From Actinopolymorpha cephalotaxi (GTDB lineage Bacteria > Actinomycetota > Actinomycetes > Propionibacteriales > Actinopolymorphaceae), in the NCBI RefSeq assembly GCF_013408535.1, contig NZ_JACBZA010000001.1, positions 6,532,850-6,596,849 of the forward strand: a stretch of DNA of 64,000 nt, written 5' to 3'. The translations under genes and the position numbers were made by a program. Of this stretch, positions 24,282 to 32,551 are shown piece by piece. The first letter of the stretch is position 1, and each line of letters opens with the position of its first letter. Below the pieces are notes generated by a model. It did no database searches, had not been told where the DNA came from, and saw only the letters and a list, made by a program, of their open reading frames with translations.

Positions 24282-25676
24282 TCAGGCTGCTCCGGGTGTC
24301 GTAGCGTGGGTGGTGGACGGGCCGGTTGACGGAGCGCGTGGCGACTCCTTACTTCGCCGGTCCGTTCCTGCGTTCGTGGTGGTTCGGCGCCTGGCCCGCA
24401 GGTCCTTGGGGATCGCGTAACGCTCGGCGATGATCGTTCGGGCTTGGTCGATAGTGACTGCGCTGCCGTCGACGTCGCGCAGTTGGTAGGGCTGCCCGGC
24501 GCGCCAGCAGGCGATGATCCGGGTGAGCAGGGTCGTGGCGATGTGGCAGAGCGCAGAGTTGTGGTGCTTGCCGGCGTTGACCATGAGCCGGTGGTATTTC
24601 GCGGCCAGGGTGGGGTCGATCCGGCGGGCTTGGCTGGCGGCCATGAAGAGGGCTTGGCGCAGAACGGCGTCGCCGCGCTTGGTGGGGCCGCCGTGGCGTC
24701 CGGTGAGTCCGGAGGAGTCGAGGATCGGCACCAAGCCGGTGAACGCACGGGCGCCCGCGAGTGAGTCGAAGCGGTTCGGGTCGCCGAGGCGGCCGAGGAT
24801 CGCGGCTGCGGTGATGGTGGCAACGCCCGGGGCGGAGGTCAGGATGCCGTTCGGGTCGGCGGCCTTGAGCACCAGCGTGGCCCGCTCGTCGAGGTCCTTG
24901 AGCTCCTCGCTCAGCTGCAGTGCGAGGCGGGCTTCGATCGCGATGTCCTCGGCCAGGTCGGGGTAGTCCAGTTCACCGTCGGACCACAGCTCGAGGGTTT
25001 CCCTGGCGGCGGCCAGCAGTGCGTCGGCGTGTGGTTCACCCCAGGCGCCGCGGGAGTGCCGGTGACAGAACCGAGCCAGCCGGACGCGGCCGAGACGCTT
25101 GACGACGTGGGGGTCGGCGTATCCGGCGGCGAGGAACTTCAACACGGTGCGGTTGCCCAGGTCGGCGCCGATCGCGGAGTGCCATGCCGGGCCGAGCAGC
25201 TCCAGTAGCGTGTCCAACCGGGCCAGGCTCTGGGTGCGGCGATGGACCAGTGTGGAGTGCAGCTTCGCTGCACGCTTGAGCGCATCGCCGGGTCCGAGGC
25301 CCTGTTCGAGGTGCAGCCCGTCCGGGTGCAGCATCGGTAGTCTGGCCAGCAGCTGGGAGTCCAGCCGATCGCTCTTGGTGTGTTTGGCGTAGTAGTTGCG
25401 CAGGTCCGCCGACCGCTCCGGCGGCACGAGCACGACCCGGGCGCCTTTGCGCCGGAACCAGGCGGCCAGCGGGACCCAGGCGTTACGGGTGGGCTCCATC
25501 ACCACCAGCACCTCGCCCGGGTCGGCGTCGTCGGGCAGGCTCGACCACAGCTGGTCCAGGTCGGGTGGGGTGGTGCGGAAACGTCGGCCTGACCAGATCA
25601 ATCGGCCTTGCTCATCGGCAAGGCTGACCTGATGCGCAGCCCGACACGCGACGTCGATGCCTAGGCGAAGCGGCAC
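24282..25676 (-). CDS. IS110-family DEDD transposase
   Basis: A 464-residue RNA-guided recombinase. The N-terminal RuvC-like DEDD domain starts LRLGIDVACRAAHQVSLAD and includes MEPTRNAWVPLA and KSDRLDSQLLARL. The C-terminal Tnp domain has LTSAPGVATITAAAILGRLG, then RFDSLAGARAFTGLVP and GPTKRGDAVLRQALFMAA with the catalytic Ser region. I chose GTG 25676 because AAGGAG lies 6 bases upstream; an upstream in-frame start would run through the non-coding leader. No stop or frameshift is seen, so the element may be active. Confidence 0.92.
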   Translation of the reverse strand: MPLRLGIDVACRAAHQVSLADEQGRLIWSGRRFRTTPPDLDQLWSSLPDDADPGEVLVVMEPTRNAWVPLAAWFRRKGARVVLVPPERSADLRNYYAKHTKSDRLDSQLLARLPMLHPDGLHLEQGLGPGDALKRAAKLHSTLVHRRTQSLARLDTLLELLGPAWHSAIGADLGNRTVLKFLAAGYADPHVVKRLGRVRLARFCHRHSRGAWGEPHADALLAAARETLELWSDGELDYPDLAEDIAIEARLALQLSEELKDLDERATLVLKAADPNGILTSAPGVATITAAAILGRLGDPNRFDSLAGARAFTGLVPILDSSGLTGRHGGPTKRGDAVLRQALFMAASQARRIDPTLAAKYHRLMVNAGKHHNSALCHIATTLLTRIIACWRAGQPYQLRDVDGSAVTIDQARTIIAERYAIPKDLRARRRTTTNAGTDRRSKESPRAPSTGPSTTHATTPGAA

Positions 25677-25739
25677 TTCCAGCTCCTTCTCATGACGACA
25701 GCAGTGCGACACCGACTGCCTGCTGCCGACCGAGAACGA

Positions 25740-25930
25740 CCGCACCGGACATTCGCTAACAGGGATCCGCCGCGGGCGTTCTCGACGGTCGCCGGGTTCC
25801 TAACAGGGCGGCCCTTTCTCCGGCAGAGGCCCCGCTCACCAACGTGATCAACAGGCAAGGAGTCGCGAGGCGCGCTCCGATCGGTGAAGCAACGACGGTG
25901 AGCAGGTGCCGGACCCGTCGATCCTCACAC
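25740..25930 (-). ncRNA. Candidate IS110 bridge RNA
   Basis: The leader of the transposase can fold into two loops. Loop 1 is closed by GCTCACC/GGTGAGC (25897-25903 with 25834-25840), with an apical hairpin at 25859-25878. Its 5' side has TCACCGA (25881-25887), identical to the left target next to the core, and its 3' side has CGTTG (25840-25844), complementary to core plus right target. Loop 2 is closed by CCGGA/TCCGG (25819-25823 with 25745-25749). Its 5' side has TTAGGAAC (25796-25803), identical to the element's 3' end, and its 3' side has GAATG (25750-25754), complementary to core plus the 5' end. Borders are approximate. Confidence 0.6.
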
Positions 25931-25978
25931 CGCCGGCCGGACAATCCGGGGACCTTCGAGCTTCACCCAGCTTGAATG

Positions 25979-26363
25979 TCGGTGAGGGTGGACGCCGGGA
26001 TCTGGTGTGTGGCAACGGCTTGCCGGGAGCTGGCGAGCACGGCGGGGCCGGTGACCGGGCGGTGGGCGGTGACCGAGAGCGCGTAGCGGGAGTGGTCTGC
26101 CAGCACTCGTTCGGCAGGTCCGCTGCGAACCGGATGTAGGAGGAACGCGGCCGCACGATCAACTCCACCGTGCCCGGCGGCGCCGCGGTTGGTGAGGTCT
26201 TCGGCCGCCGTGATCGCGGCTCGAACGCCGCCTGCCCCTCCGCCCGGTAGCGGGCCACCAGCCGGCTCACCCAGCTTTGGGACACCCCGTAATCCCGCGC
26301 CACCGCGCTTTGACTACGGCCCTCGACAACGACAGCGGTGACCACAAGACGCGCCTTCGACAT
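25979..26363 (-). pseudogene. IS481 transposase remnant, N-terminal part
   Basis: Starts MSKARLVVTAVVVEGRSQSA with the helix-turn-helix DYGVSQSWVSRLVARYRAEG of IS481 transposases, then loses about 60 residues before SSYIRFAADLPNECWQ and shifts frame before DHSRYALSVTAHRPVTG. It ends at ASTLTD where IS110 is inserted. It was therefore already decaying or has decayed since. Confidence 0.85.
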
Positions 26364-26387
26364 CGACCGACACTCACCGGCCGCCTA

Positions 26388-26430
26388 TTCGCATGTCTTG
26401 AGACACGCCATTCCGATGTCCTGAAACACA
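26388..26430. repeat. IS481-type terminal sequence
   Basis: The stretch with TGTCTTGAGACACGCCATTC and TGTCCTGAAACACA upstream of the transposase start has the TGT...ACA character of IS481 ends. It directly abuts the distal 13-bp tRNA-derived repeat. Confidence 0.5.
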
Positions 26431-26433
26431 ACA

Positions 26434-26446
26434 CCTCCGAGCGCGC
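26434..26446. repeat. Candidate distal att copy
   Basis: CCTCCGAGCGCGC, identical to the tRNA-Arg 3' end at 18390-18402. It would be the right border of the decayed integrative element. Confidence 0.5.
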
Positions 26447-26497
26447 ACTACCCAGAAGGCCCTTGACCAGGCACTACGTCCGAGCAGGGGCCCTTCG

Positions 26498-26708
26498 TCA
26501 TTGACAACCGTTCCCATCTGGCGGCCGGCTTGCTAACGCTTCTGCCAACAAGAGGTCGTCGCGACGGGGCAGCTGGTCGGCCTCGTCGGGCGCCTGGTCC
26601 TCCTCCTCGACCTGGCGGGCGAACACCTCCGCAACGCCGACCGCGTGCTGGCGGATCACGTGCGCGTAGACCCGAAGCGTGATCGACGGATCCGCATGCC
26701 CCAGCAAC
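26498..26708 (-). pseudogene. C-terminal fragment of a second tyrosine recombinase
   Basis: LLLGHADPSITLRVYAHVIR is the box around the Tyr nucleophile of phage integrases, followed by an acidic tail with EVFARQVEEEDQAPDEADQ. The rest of the protein is missing and the frame runs into unrelated sequence. It is distinct from the integrase at 18.4 kb (GHASITITMDLYGHLY there), so a second element was once here. Confidence 0.7.
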
Positions 26709-26710
26709 AG

Positions 26711-26938
26711 GCGCTGGAGATCGTCGCAGCGCCCGGCATGGAGTGCGTCCTCATCGGGGACGCACTCACCGACATCGAAGTCGCCCACGCGACAGGAGTC
26801 CACAGCGTCGGCTACGCCAAGTCACCCGACCGGACCCCCAACCTCCTCGCCGCGGAACCCGACGCCCTTGTCGACAGCATGGAAGACATGGCGATAGCCA
26901 TCCGGACCATCCAGCCACCAGGCGGGGCTGCGCCCTAG
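26711..26938 (+). pseudogene. C-terminal fragment of a HAD-family phosphatase
   Basis: GMECVLIGDALTDIEVAHAT followed by GVHSVGYAKSPDR matches motif IV (GDxxxD) and the end of HAD hydrolases. The N-terminal Asp nucleophile domain is absent; instead the sequence is joined to the integrase remnant on the other strand. It marks a deletion or insertion junction. Confidence 0.65.
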
Positions 26939-26956
26939 CCCTTTGACCAGCCGGCT

Positions 26957-28015
26957 TCATTTCGCTGACCTCTTCTGAGCGGACAGAAGGGGCTGTAGCC
27001 AGGCCGAGCCCGGGTCGGCGTCGACGAGCAGTGCCTTGACCAGAAGGGACAGTGGGACGGCCATCAGTGCACCGATGGCGCCGAGCGTTGCGGCCCAGAA
27101 GACCAAGGACAGCATGGTGAGGGTGGCTGACATGTCTATGACGTTGCCCACGACCTTCGGCTGAATGACGCTTTGGATGAGGACGTTTGCGGCGCTGTAC
27201 GCCACGATGACGGCGATCATCATCTTGGGGCCGCCTTGGAGCAGCCCGAGGATTGCCGGTGGTATCAGGCCGAGGACGAAGCCGACGTTCGGGATGTAGT
27301 TGGTAATGAATGACAGTAGGCCCCACAGCACGGCAGCTGGTACGCCGATCACGAGCAAGGCGAGGACGTCGACAACGCCTACGGCAAGTCCGAAGACTGT
27401 GGAAACCAGGAGGTACCTTCGGGTTCCGGACGCGAAGGTGCTCAGCGCACGGACCAACCGACGTCGCTCGGCGGGCACGGCGGAGAGCTTGTGCGCGAGG
27501 CCGGCGGCGTCGGAGACCATGAACAGCAACAGGGCCAGGATGAAGCCGAGACTGGTCAGTACGCCGAGCAGACCGCCGGCCACGCTTCCGGCCACCGTGG
27601 CCAGCTTGTTGATGTCGAGTGTGCCGGCCATTTTCTCGAGCTGGCGCTGGGTTACCCCCAGGTCCGAGAGCCAGGCCAGGCCGCGATCGAGCAGTCGGCT
27701 CATCTGCACCCGGTAAGTGGGCAGCAGCGTAGCGAAACGTGCCATCGCGATGCCGAAGGAGACCGTGAGGGTGAGCAGGAAAAGGTAGATGGCGATTAGG
27801 CCACCGACTGTTCCGACCCAGCCAGGTAGTCGGTGACGCTTAGCCTAGCCGTGCAGGGGATGCACGGCGATGGTGAGCACCAAGGCCAGGAAAGTCGGCC
27901 CAACGAGGTTGGCGGTGTCTCGCAGACCCGAGATGACAAGGAACGTGGCCGCTAGTCCCACCAGGAGCGTGATCGGTCGCGACATCCCCGATCGCGTGAC
28001 CGCCTTGTCCGACAT
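26957..28015 (-). pseudogene. AI-2E-type permease interrupted by an in-frame TAG
   Basis: The frame from ATG 28015 encodes a 352-codon membrane protein of the AI-2E/PerM family, with conserved ITNYIPNVGFVLGLIPPAIL and VIQPKVVGNVIDMSATLTML. A single TAG at 27847-27845 follows HPLHG and precedes AKRHRLPGW in the same frame, likely from a Trp TGG codon. Everything else is intact, so the break is recent, a sequencing error, or suppressed. A start at 27745 would give a 262-residue product without the first membrane segments. Family members export small molecules or ions; substrate unknown. Confidence 0.8.
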
Positions 28016-28426
28016 AAGCCCTCCCTGGGCCTGCCGTCATGTGGGCAGCCATACCCCGCCCCGAGCGGCGCGGCTGGGCTCCTCCAGCCAACCTCGTGGT
28101 CGAACTTTCCACGATGAGGATCGGACAAACGAGCCAAACGTCGGTTGGACCTGCGGACTGGCGGGCTCGAACTCATCGCTCGTTCGGACCTTAGCGTGTG
28201 TTCACCCGAGGACTCGTCATGTCAGGTCATCGGGTCGGTCCGCTTCGGTGACGTTGGTCCCTGTAACTGATGTCTGTGGTTTCGTATGTTCGAAGGAGTC
28301 CGGCGAGTGCGGGCACTTCGACTTCGACGGGCACTTCTACGGGTCGAACGGCGCACAAGGTCCATAGGACGGGAGGTAGCTCAGCCTGCCTGGCACCTCA
28401 GCCTCGCTGGAGTTGAGGAGAACCAG
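28016..28426. other. No gene recognised (about 410 bp)
   Basis: The gap between two divergently read genes has no frame with motif or ribosome site. It probably holds the promoters of the AI-2E-like and coiled-coil genes. Confidence 0.45.
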
Positions 28427-28855
28427 ATGACACTTTCGGAACAGCTAGCCGCTATGTCAGCCAAAGCCAAGGAAGCAGAAGACGCTTTCCATGCCGCGCA
28501 GACCGACAAGCACACCAAACTGGAAGAGCAGGTCGCCAAGGCGCGGGCCGGAGCACAGCAACGCAACAACGAACTCAAGGAACGCGCTGGCCAGGCCAAG
28601 GCCGGAGCCTCCGCGTGGTGGCGAGACGTTCAGCAGCAATGGGACAGCCAGGTCCAGCAAATCCGTTCCAAGATGGAGTCGAAACGTGAGGAGTTTGATG
28701 CCGACAGGGCAGCCGACAAGGCCGACACGGCAGAAGATGACGCCTCCTTCGCCATTGACCTCGCCAGAGCAGCCATCGACGAGGCAGAGTGCGCCGCACT
28801 CGAAGCTGTTCTCAGACGCGAGAAAGCAAACGAACTCGTGGGCGGCCGGCGCTGA
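28427..28855 (+). CDS. Small charged coiled-coil protein, unknown function
   Basis: A 142-residue soluble protein almost wholly of Ala, Glu, Lys, Gln and Asp, with heptad-like spacing (LSEQLAAMSAKAKEAEDAFH; EEQVAKARAGAQQRNNELKE) and a short Trp pair at GASAWWRDVQQQW. The start is firm: TTGAGGAGA lies 7 bases before ATG 28427. I do not recognise a family. It may be a structural or stress-related protein; it stands alone. Confidence 0.7.
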   Translation: MTLSEQLAAMSAKAKEAEDAFHAAQTDKHTKLEEQVAKARAGAQQRNNELKERAGQAKAGASAWWRDVQQQWDSQVQQIRSKMESKREEFDADRAADKADTAEDDASFAIDLARAAIDEAECAALEAVLRREKANELVGGRR

Positions 28856-29376
28856 CCATCTCCTGGCGAGAAGATCCGCCTGACCGGTTCGTCTGCGCCG
28901 TTCAGAACTGAGAGTCGTTTCAGAGGAAGGATGATGTGCGGGCGGCGCATGTCTCGACGGAGGCCTTTAACGTCGGAACTTGGTCTCCGTCGAGGCATGC
29001 ACAGGCCGTCGGTATTCCCGCGATCTAGCCGCTGGACCGGGCCATTTCACCGATTCCGGCTTTCTTGGATCAAGCGCCGCTGACGCGACGCACCACCCGG
29101 CCACGCCCTTGCGGGCGGCGCCGAGGCGCCGTCCTCGGGCTCGCCGGGCGGACAGAATGACGGCGTCCGAGCTTCAAATGGCGCCTTCGGCGTCACTTCG
29201 TGATCGGCTCCGCCGACCATGCCAACCTTTCAGGCGACGCTGTGGCCAAGCAGGCTGGCACGCTCCTCGGCTTGGCTCTGGGCAGGTGCCAACGGCGGAG
29301 GAGGTCGGCGCGTGACCTCGCAAAGGTCCCCCTACGGCGCTACCGGAACAGTCGCCGGAATCGCCGCGGTCGTCAC
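28856..29376. other. No gene recognised (about 520 bp)
   Basis: Short frames only, with no motif. Because the response regulator at 29377 lacks its output domain, part of this stretch may be what replaced that domain. Confidence 0.45.
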
Positions 29377-29853
29377 TCATTCTGAACTGAGCCCCAAGAC
29401 CGGATCGATAACTGTGCCGTCCTGACATATCCGATCCAGTGCTTCGAGGAATTCTGATAGGCCGGTGACGCGGTTTTTCAGCAGGTATCCGATTCCGCGC
29501 CCTTCCGCCAGAAGGTCGCGGGCATGCTCGATTTCGACGTACGCCGACAAGACCAGAATGGCGATATGAGGAAATTCCGTACGGATGGTGTGGGCCGCCG
29601 CTAGTCCTTCTGTAGTGTTGCTGGGCGGCATCCGAATGTCGACGATGACCAGATCGGGCACGGACTCGCGCACCTCGGCGATCAGCTGCTCGGCATCGGC
29701 GGCAAGCCCGACGATATCGAACCCGGACCGGAGGAGCACGGTCGCGATTCCCTCGCGTACCACGAGATCGTCATCGGCTATCACCACACGGCCACCGGCC
29801 GCCGGAGGAGACCTTTGCTCCGGGACCTCGAACAGCTTGAGGGAGCCGCTCAT
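29377..29853 (-). pseudogene. NarL-type response regulator lacking its DNA-binding domain
   Basis: 158 residues with a receiver domain: acidic pocket VVIADDDLVVREGI, phospho-acceptor Asp in LVIVDIRMPP, and the Lys in GYLLKNRV. After QDGTVIDPVL, where NarL/LuxR regulators continue into a helix-turn-helix, the protein ends with GLSSE and a stop. Either a truncated gene or a stand-alone receiver; the linker end typical of NarL proteins favours truncation. No histidine kinase is next to it. Confidence 0.7.
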
Positions 29854-30467
29854 GAGTCCAGCCTAACCGTGGCGGGAGTATCCGGCAGTAACCAACTGCC
29901 CCCGCCTATCAGTCTGACCACGCGTCGCCGACGACATGCAAGGAGGTCTACGAGCACAACACGTCCAATCAAGCACTTGCCATGACACTTTTCGCATTCG
30001 GCCTTATCTAATACTTCGACGATTTTAGCGTCGTACATTTCGATTGCCGAGATGATAGGGACTAGGGCTGGGTCCTACTTGGGCCATCATTCTCTGCCGC
30101 CTTCGTCAGCACAACCATTTGCGTGCTGTTGGTGCCGACGTTGCATGACGGGACTGACCCAAAAACCGCACCTGTCGGCACGCGTTCAGCGCCCTTGCAT
30201 CGGCGCGGCGGCTCCTCAGAGATCTTGAGCCCCCGGGTGGCGACGGCTCGCACGCTACTGCACACGCATCAACGACTCGCGACACTAGGTCGGGGCCTGC
30301 ACTACTCCTGAGCGATCGAGGGGGTTCGCGGGATGGATTCGACCACTCGAGCAAGTTGCTCCGCGGCCAGAGGCTCGTCGACGGCGAGACACCATTGCCA
30401 TGTCGTCGGACCACGACCTGAACACCTGGCTCAAAGCCGACATGCTGGCAACGCGGTCGTCGTGGGC
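29854..30467. other. No gene recognised (about 610 bp)
   Basis: Frames below 105 codons on both strands, none with a family motif. GC content drops in parts (for example 29990-30060), which suggests non-coding or foreign DNA. Confidence 0.5.
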
Positions 30468-31004
30468 TCAGTCGATCAGCTTGTCCAGGAGCTCGAACGT
30501 GGGATACGGCTGGTCGTAGTCGCCGAAGTGCCCGTCGTCGCGGATGATCTGGGTGCCACCGAGTCGTTCGAACATGGCCCGTCCCTGCCGCTCGTCGCAG
30601 CCGTACGGATCACTGCGGGAGTTGATGAAGTACAGGTCGCGGACGTGGGACTTGATGGCGGCCCAGTCGTACTCGGCCTGCAGGACGGGTTCGTCGCTGG
30701 TGTTCGGCTGGGTGGAGTACCCGGCGACGAGGATGGCCTGGGCCACGGGAACGTCGATGTGCTCCAGGATCGCCAGGAGCAGGGCGGCGCCGCCGGAATG
30801 ACCGACGAGCACGGTGTGCTCGTCGAAGGTGTGGTTGGCGAGCACCTTCGGCAGGAAGCTGTCGATGGGCTCGACGTTGAGGTCGGGATAGTGAGGGCTC
30901 TCGACGGCGTAACCGCGGCCTGCCAGCCGGTCGCGCAACCACGGGAGCCACACAACCTCGGGGTTCGCGCCGGTGCCGTGGAAGATGATGGCCGTTCGGT
31001 TCAC
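30468..31004 (-). CDS. RBBP9/YdeN-type serine hydrolase
   Basis: A 178-residue alpha/beta hydrolase. It opens with AIIFHGTGANPEVVWLPWL, the nucleophile elbow is VLVGHSGGAALLLA, and the late Asp and His are in NSRSDPYGC and RDDGHFGDYDQPYP. Length and motif spacing match the RBBP9 family, whose natural substrates are mostly unknown. The start is GTG 31004, with AAAGGA 8 bases upstream. Single gene. Confidence 0.85.
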   Translation of the reverse strand: MNRTAIIFHGTGANPEVVWLPWLRDRLAGRGYAVESPHYPDLNVEPIDSFLPKVLANHTFDEHTVLVGHSGGAALLLAILEHIDVPVAQAILVAGYSTQPNTSDEPVLQAEYDWAAIKSHVRDLYFINSRSDPYGCDERQGRAMFERLGGTQIIRDDGHFGDYDQPYPTFELLDKLID

Positions 31005-31135
31005 GGGTGGTTCCTTTCGTCAGGGTGAGGCGGCCGCACTGTCGCGGGCTTCGAACGAGACGTCGGAGCCGAACGCCAGATCTCGACAGATCAGCAGGCT
31101 TCCACATCCAGGGGTTCGACCCGACAATCGAAGAC

Positions 31136-31687
31136 GTGGCGGGAGCGTCGGAGCGAGGGCGTCGCAAGTACGGGGCCGCGCGGGTCGATGCGGTGGCCGT
31201 GGCTCTGTTCGGTTGGGTCTTCGCCCCCCTCTTCGCCGTTGTCGGTCTCGTCACCGGGGTCCTGGACATGGGGCCCGAGTGGGAGGCCGCGCAGGGCGGT
31301 GGCAACCACGGCACGTTGACGGTGTCGGAACGGGTGTGCGGGGAAGGTGTCTGCGGAGCGGCCGGACTGTTTCGCTCCGACGATGGTTCCGTCCGCATCG
31401 AGGACGCCTACCTGGATGAGCCACCGCGGGGCTTCGCCGTGGGCGATCGAGTCCGGGCGACCTACACGGGAGGTCGACCTTTTCCGGTCGTCTTCCCCGA
31501 GGAAGGTTCAAGAAACTGGTTTGTGACGGGTCTCTTCCTGGTCGTGTCGGTCGTTCTCGCCGTCGGATGGGTGACGGCGGTCGTCATGCGGGTGACTCGG
31601 CGAGGGTACTGGCGAGTCGAGAGTCCACAGAATTTTCGTACGGCTGACGTCGGCTCGTCGATCGATTCGCCGCCCGGACGCCCGTGA
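31136..31687 (+). CDS. Two-helix membrane protein, unknown function
   Basis: 183 residues with hydrophobic segments near residues 20-42 (VAVALFGWVFAPLFAVVGLV) and 130-152 (WFVTGLFLVVSVVLAVGWVT), enclosing a soluble domain with ERVCGEGVCGAAGLFRSDDG (two Cys that may pair outside the cell). The start is the GTG at 31136; the ribosome site is weak, so other starts are possible. I do not recognise the family. Confidence 0.55.
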   Translation: MAGASERGRRKYGAARVDAVAVALFGWVFAPLFAVVGLVTGVLDMGPEWEAAQGGGNHGTLTVSERVCGEGVCGAAGLFRSDDGSVRIEDAYLDEPPRGFAVGDRVRATYTGGRPFPVVFPEEGSRNWFVTGLFLVVSVVLAVGWVTAVVMRVTRRGYWRVESPQNFRTADVGSSIDSPPGRP

Positions 31688-31735
31688 AGGTCGCTATCTT
31701 CGGGACACCATTCGAGGGCCTTCCCGGGAGCGGCT

Positions 31736-32359
31736 GTGACGTCAGAGCCTGCAGTGCGCCGGAACAGACCACGAAGGCGTACAACCCGGGCTGTGCGCTG
31801 GGCCGTTCTGGTCGTGGCGGCCGTCGTCGCGGTGTGGGTGGCGTACTCCTCCTTGTACTCGCCGCTGTCCACGGGGAGCTTCTCGGCTCCGGAGACGCGT
31901 TCGGTCAAGGCGTTGACCGATGGGGTGGCGCCCACCCGCTACATCGTGGACGCCGCGGCCGGTCAGCAGGGCCGGATCGCCTACGACGTGGGGAACGATG
32001 GCAGGTTCCCCGTTCGCGTCGACGGCCTGGCGTCCGACCACCCGTACGGGATCACGGCTGTGGGCTGGGTGCCGCCTGCGGGAAACGGCGGCCTGTTCGG
32101 CGGTCATGCGAGCGACGTACGGGATTTCCCCGTCACGATCAAACCCGGTGAGTGGGTCGTGCTCTGGGTGACAGTCACCAAGCCGCGTTGCCAGGAAGGA
32201 CAGAACTCCGGCATCGAGGAGATCCCGCTGAGGTGGTCGGCACTCGGACGGCACCACGTCTACAAGCTTCGCCTCAGCGACTCCGCCGGGGGCGTCCGCG
32301 AGATAGCGCTCTGCCATCCGTCCGACGCGCTCAGGCATCTGGAGTTCCCCGAGAGCTGA
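31736..32359 (+). CDS. Membrane-anchored or secreted protein, unknown function
   Basis: 207 residues: an Arg-rich N-terminus, one hydrophobic segment (VRWAVLVVAAVVAVWVAYSS, about 20-40), then an extracytoplasmic beta-rich domain with two Cys (KPRCQEG, EIALCHPSD). GGGAG precedes the GTG start by 5 bases. It lies 48 bp after the two-helix protein, so they may be co-transcribed. No family recognised. Confidence 0.6.
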   Translation: MTSEPAVRRNRPRRRTTRAVRWAVLVVAAVVAVWVAYSSLYSPLSTGSFSAPETRSVKALTDGVAPTRYIVDAAAGQQGRIAYDVGNDGRFPVRVDGLASDHPYGITAVGWVPPAGNGGLFGGHASDVRDFPVTIKPGEWVVLWVTVTKPRCQEGQNSGIEEIPLRWSALGRHHVYKLRLSDSAGGVREIALCHPSDALRHLEFPES

Positions 32360-32551
32360 GTCGACCGGCCGAGCCGACTGTCACCGCCCCGGAGCCGATG
32401 GGCCCAACCGGGAAGCATACGCTGCGGATTTCCGGGGTACGCGCGTTCGAGGCTTGATCACCGGCCGTCCGTCGGCGCCCTGGTCTCGCTTGGCACGGCC
32501 GCGACCTGATCAGTCTGTGTGCCGGCGATTCACGCTCGGCGAGGAGAGTTC

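Larger units (their letters stand above)
24257..25978 (-). mobile_element. IS110-family insertion sequence
   Basis: A 1,722-bp element whose ends can be read because it splits the IS481 transposase gene between Asp and Asn codons. A TG dinucleotide stands at both borders (24255-24256 and 25977-25978), with no longer target duplication and no terminal inverted repeats, as for IS110 recombination at a dinucleotide core. The transposase leaves about 300 bp of non-coding DNA at its 5' side and only about 25 bp at its 3' side, the layout of the IS110 group. Confidence 0.88.
18403..26446. mobile_element. Decayed pSAM2-like integrative element in tRNA-Arg
   Basis: The 8-kb block between the two tRNA-derived repeats contains, from the tRNA outward, an integrase pseudogene and a RepSA-like replication-initiator pseudogene in the usual rep-int order, then a sortase and a collagen-like surface protein as cargo, an oxidoreductase fragment and nested insertion sequences. 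No intact transfer (Tra/Spd) gene is seen. Both rep and int have frameshifts and deletions, so the element cannot move on its own. The right boundary is less certain than the left. Confidence 0.65.

Noticed and set aside
29850-30038. 62-codon frame with CEKCHGKC (haem- or metal-like CxxC)
   Set aside because: The Cys motif is suggestive, but there is no ribosome site and the rest lacks a fold; not supported enough to call.
31007-31135. Extended N-terminus (43 more codons) for the two-helix membrane protein
   Set aside because: Would overlap the start region of the divergent hydrolase and adds Arg-rich sequence without membrane character.
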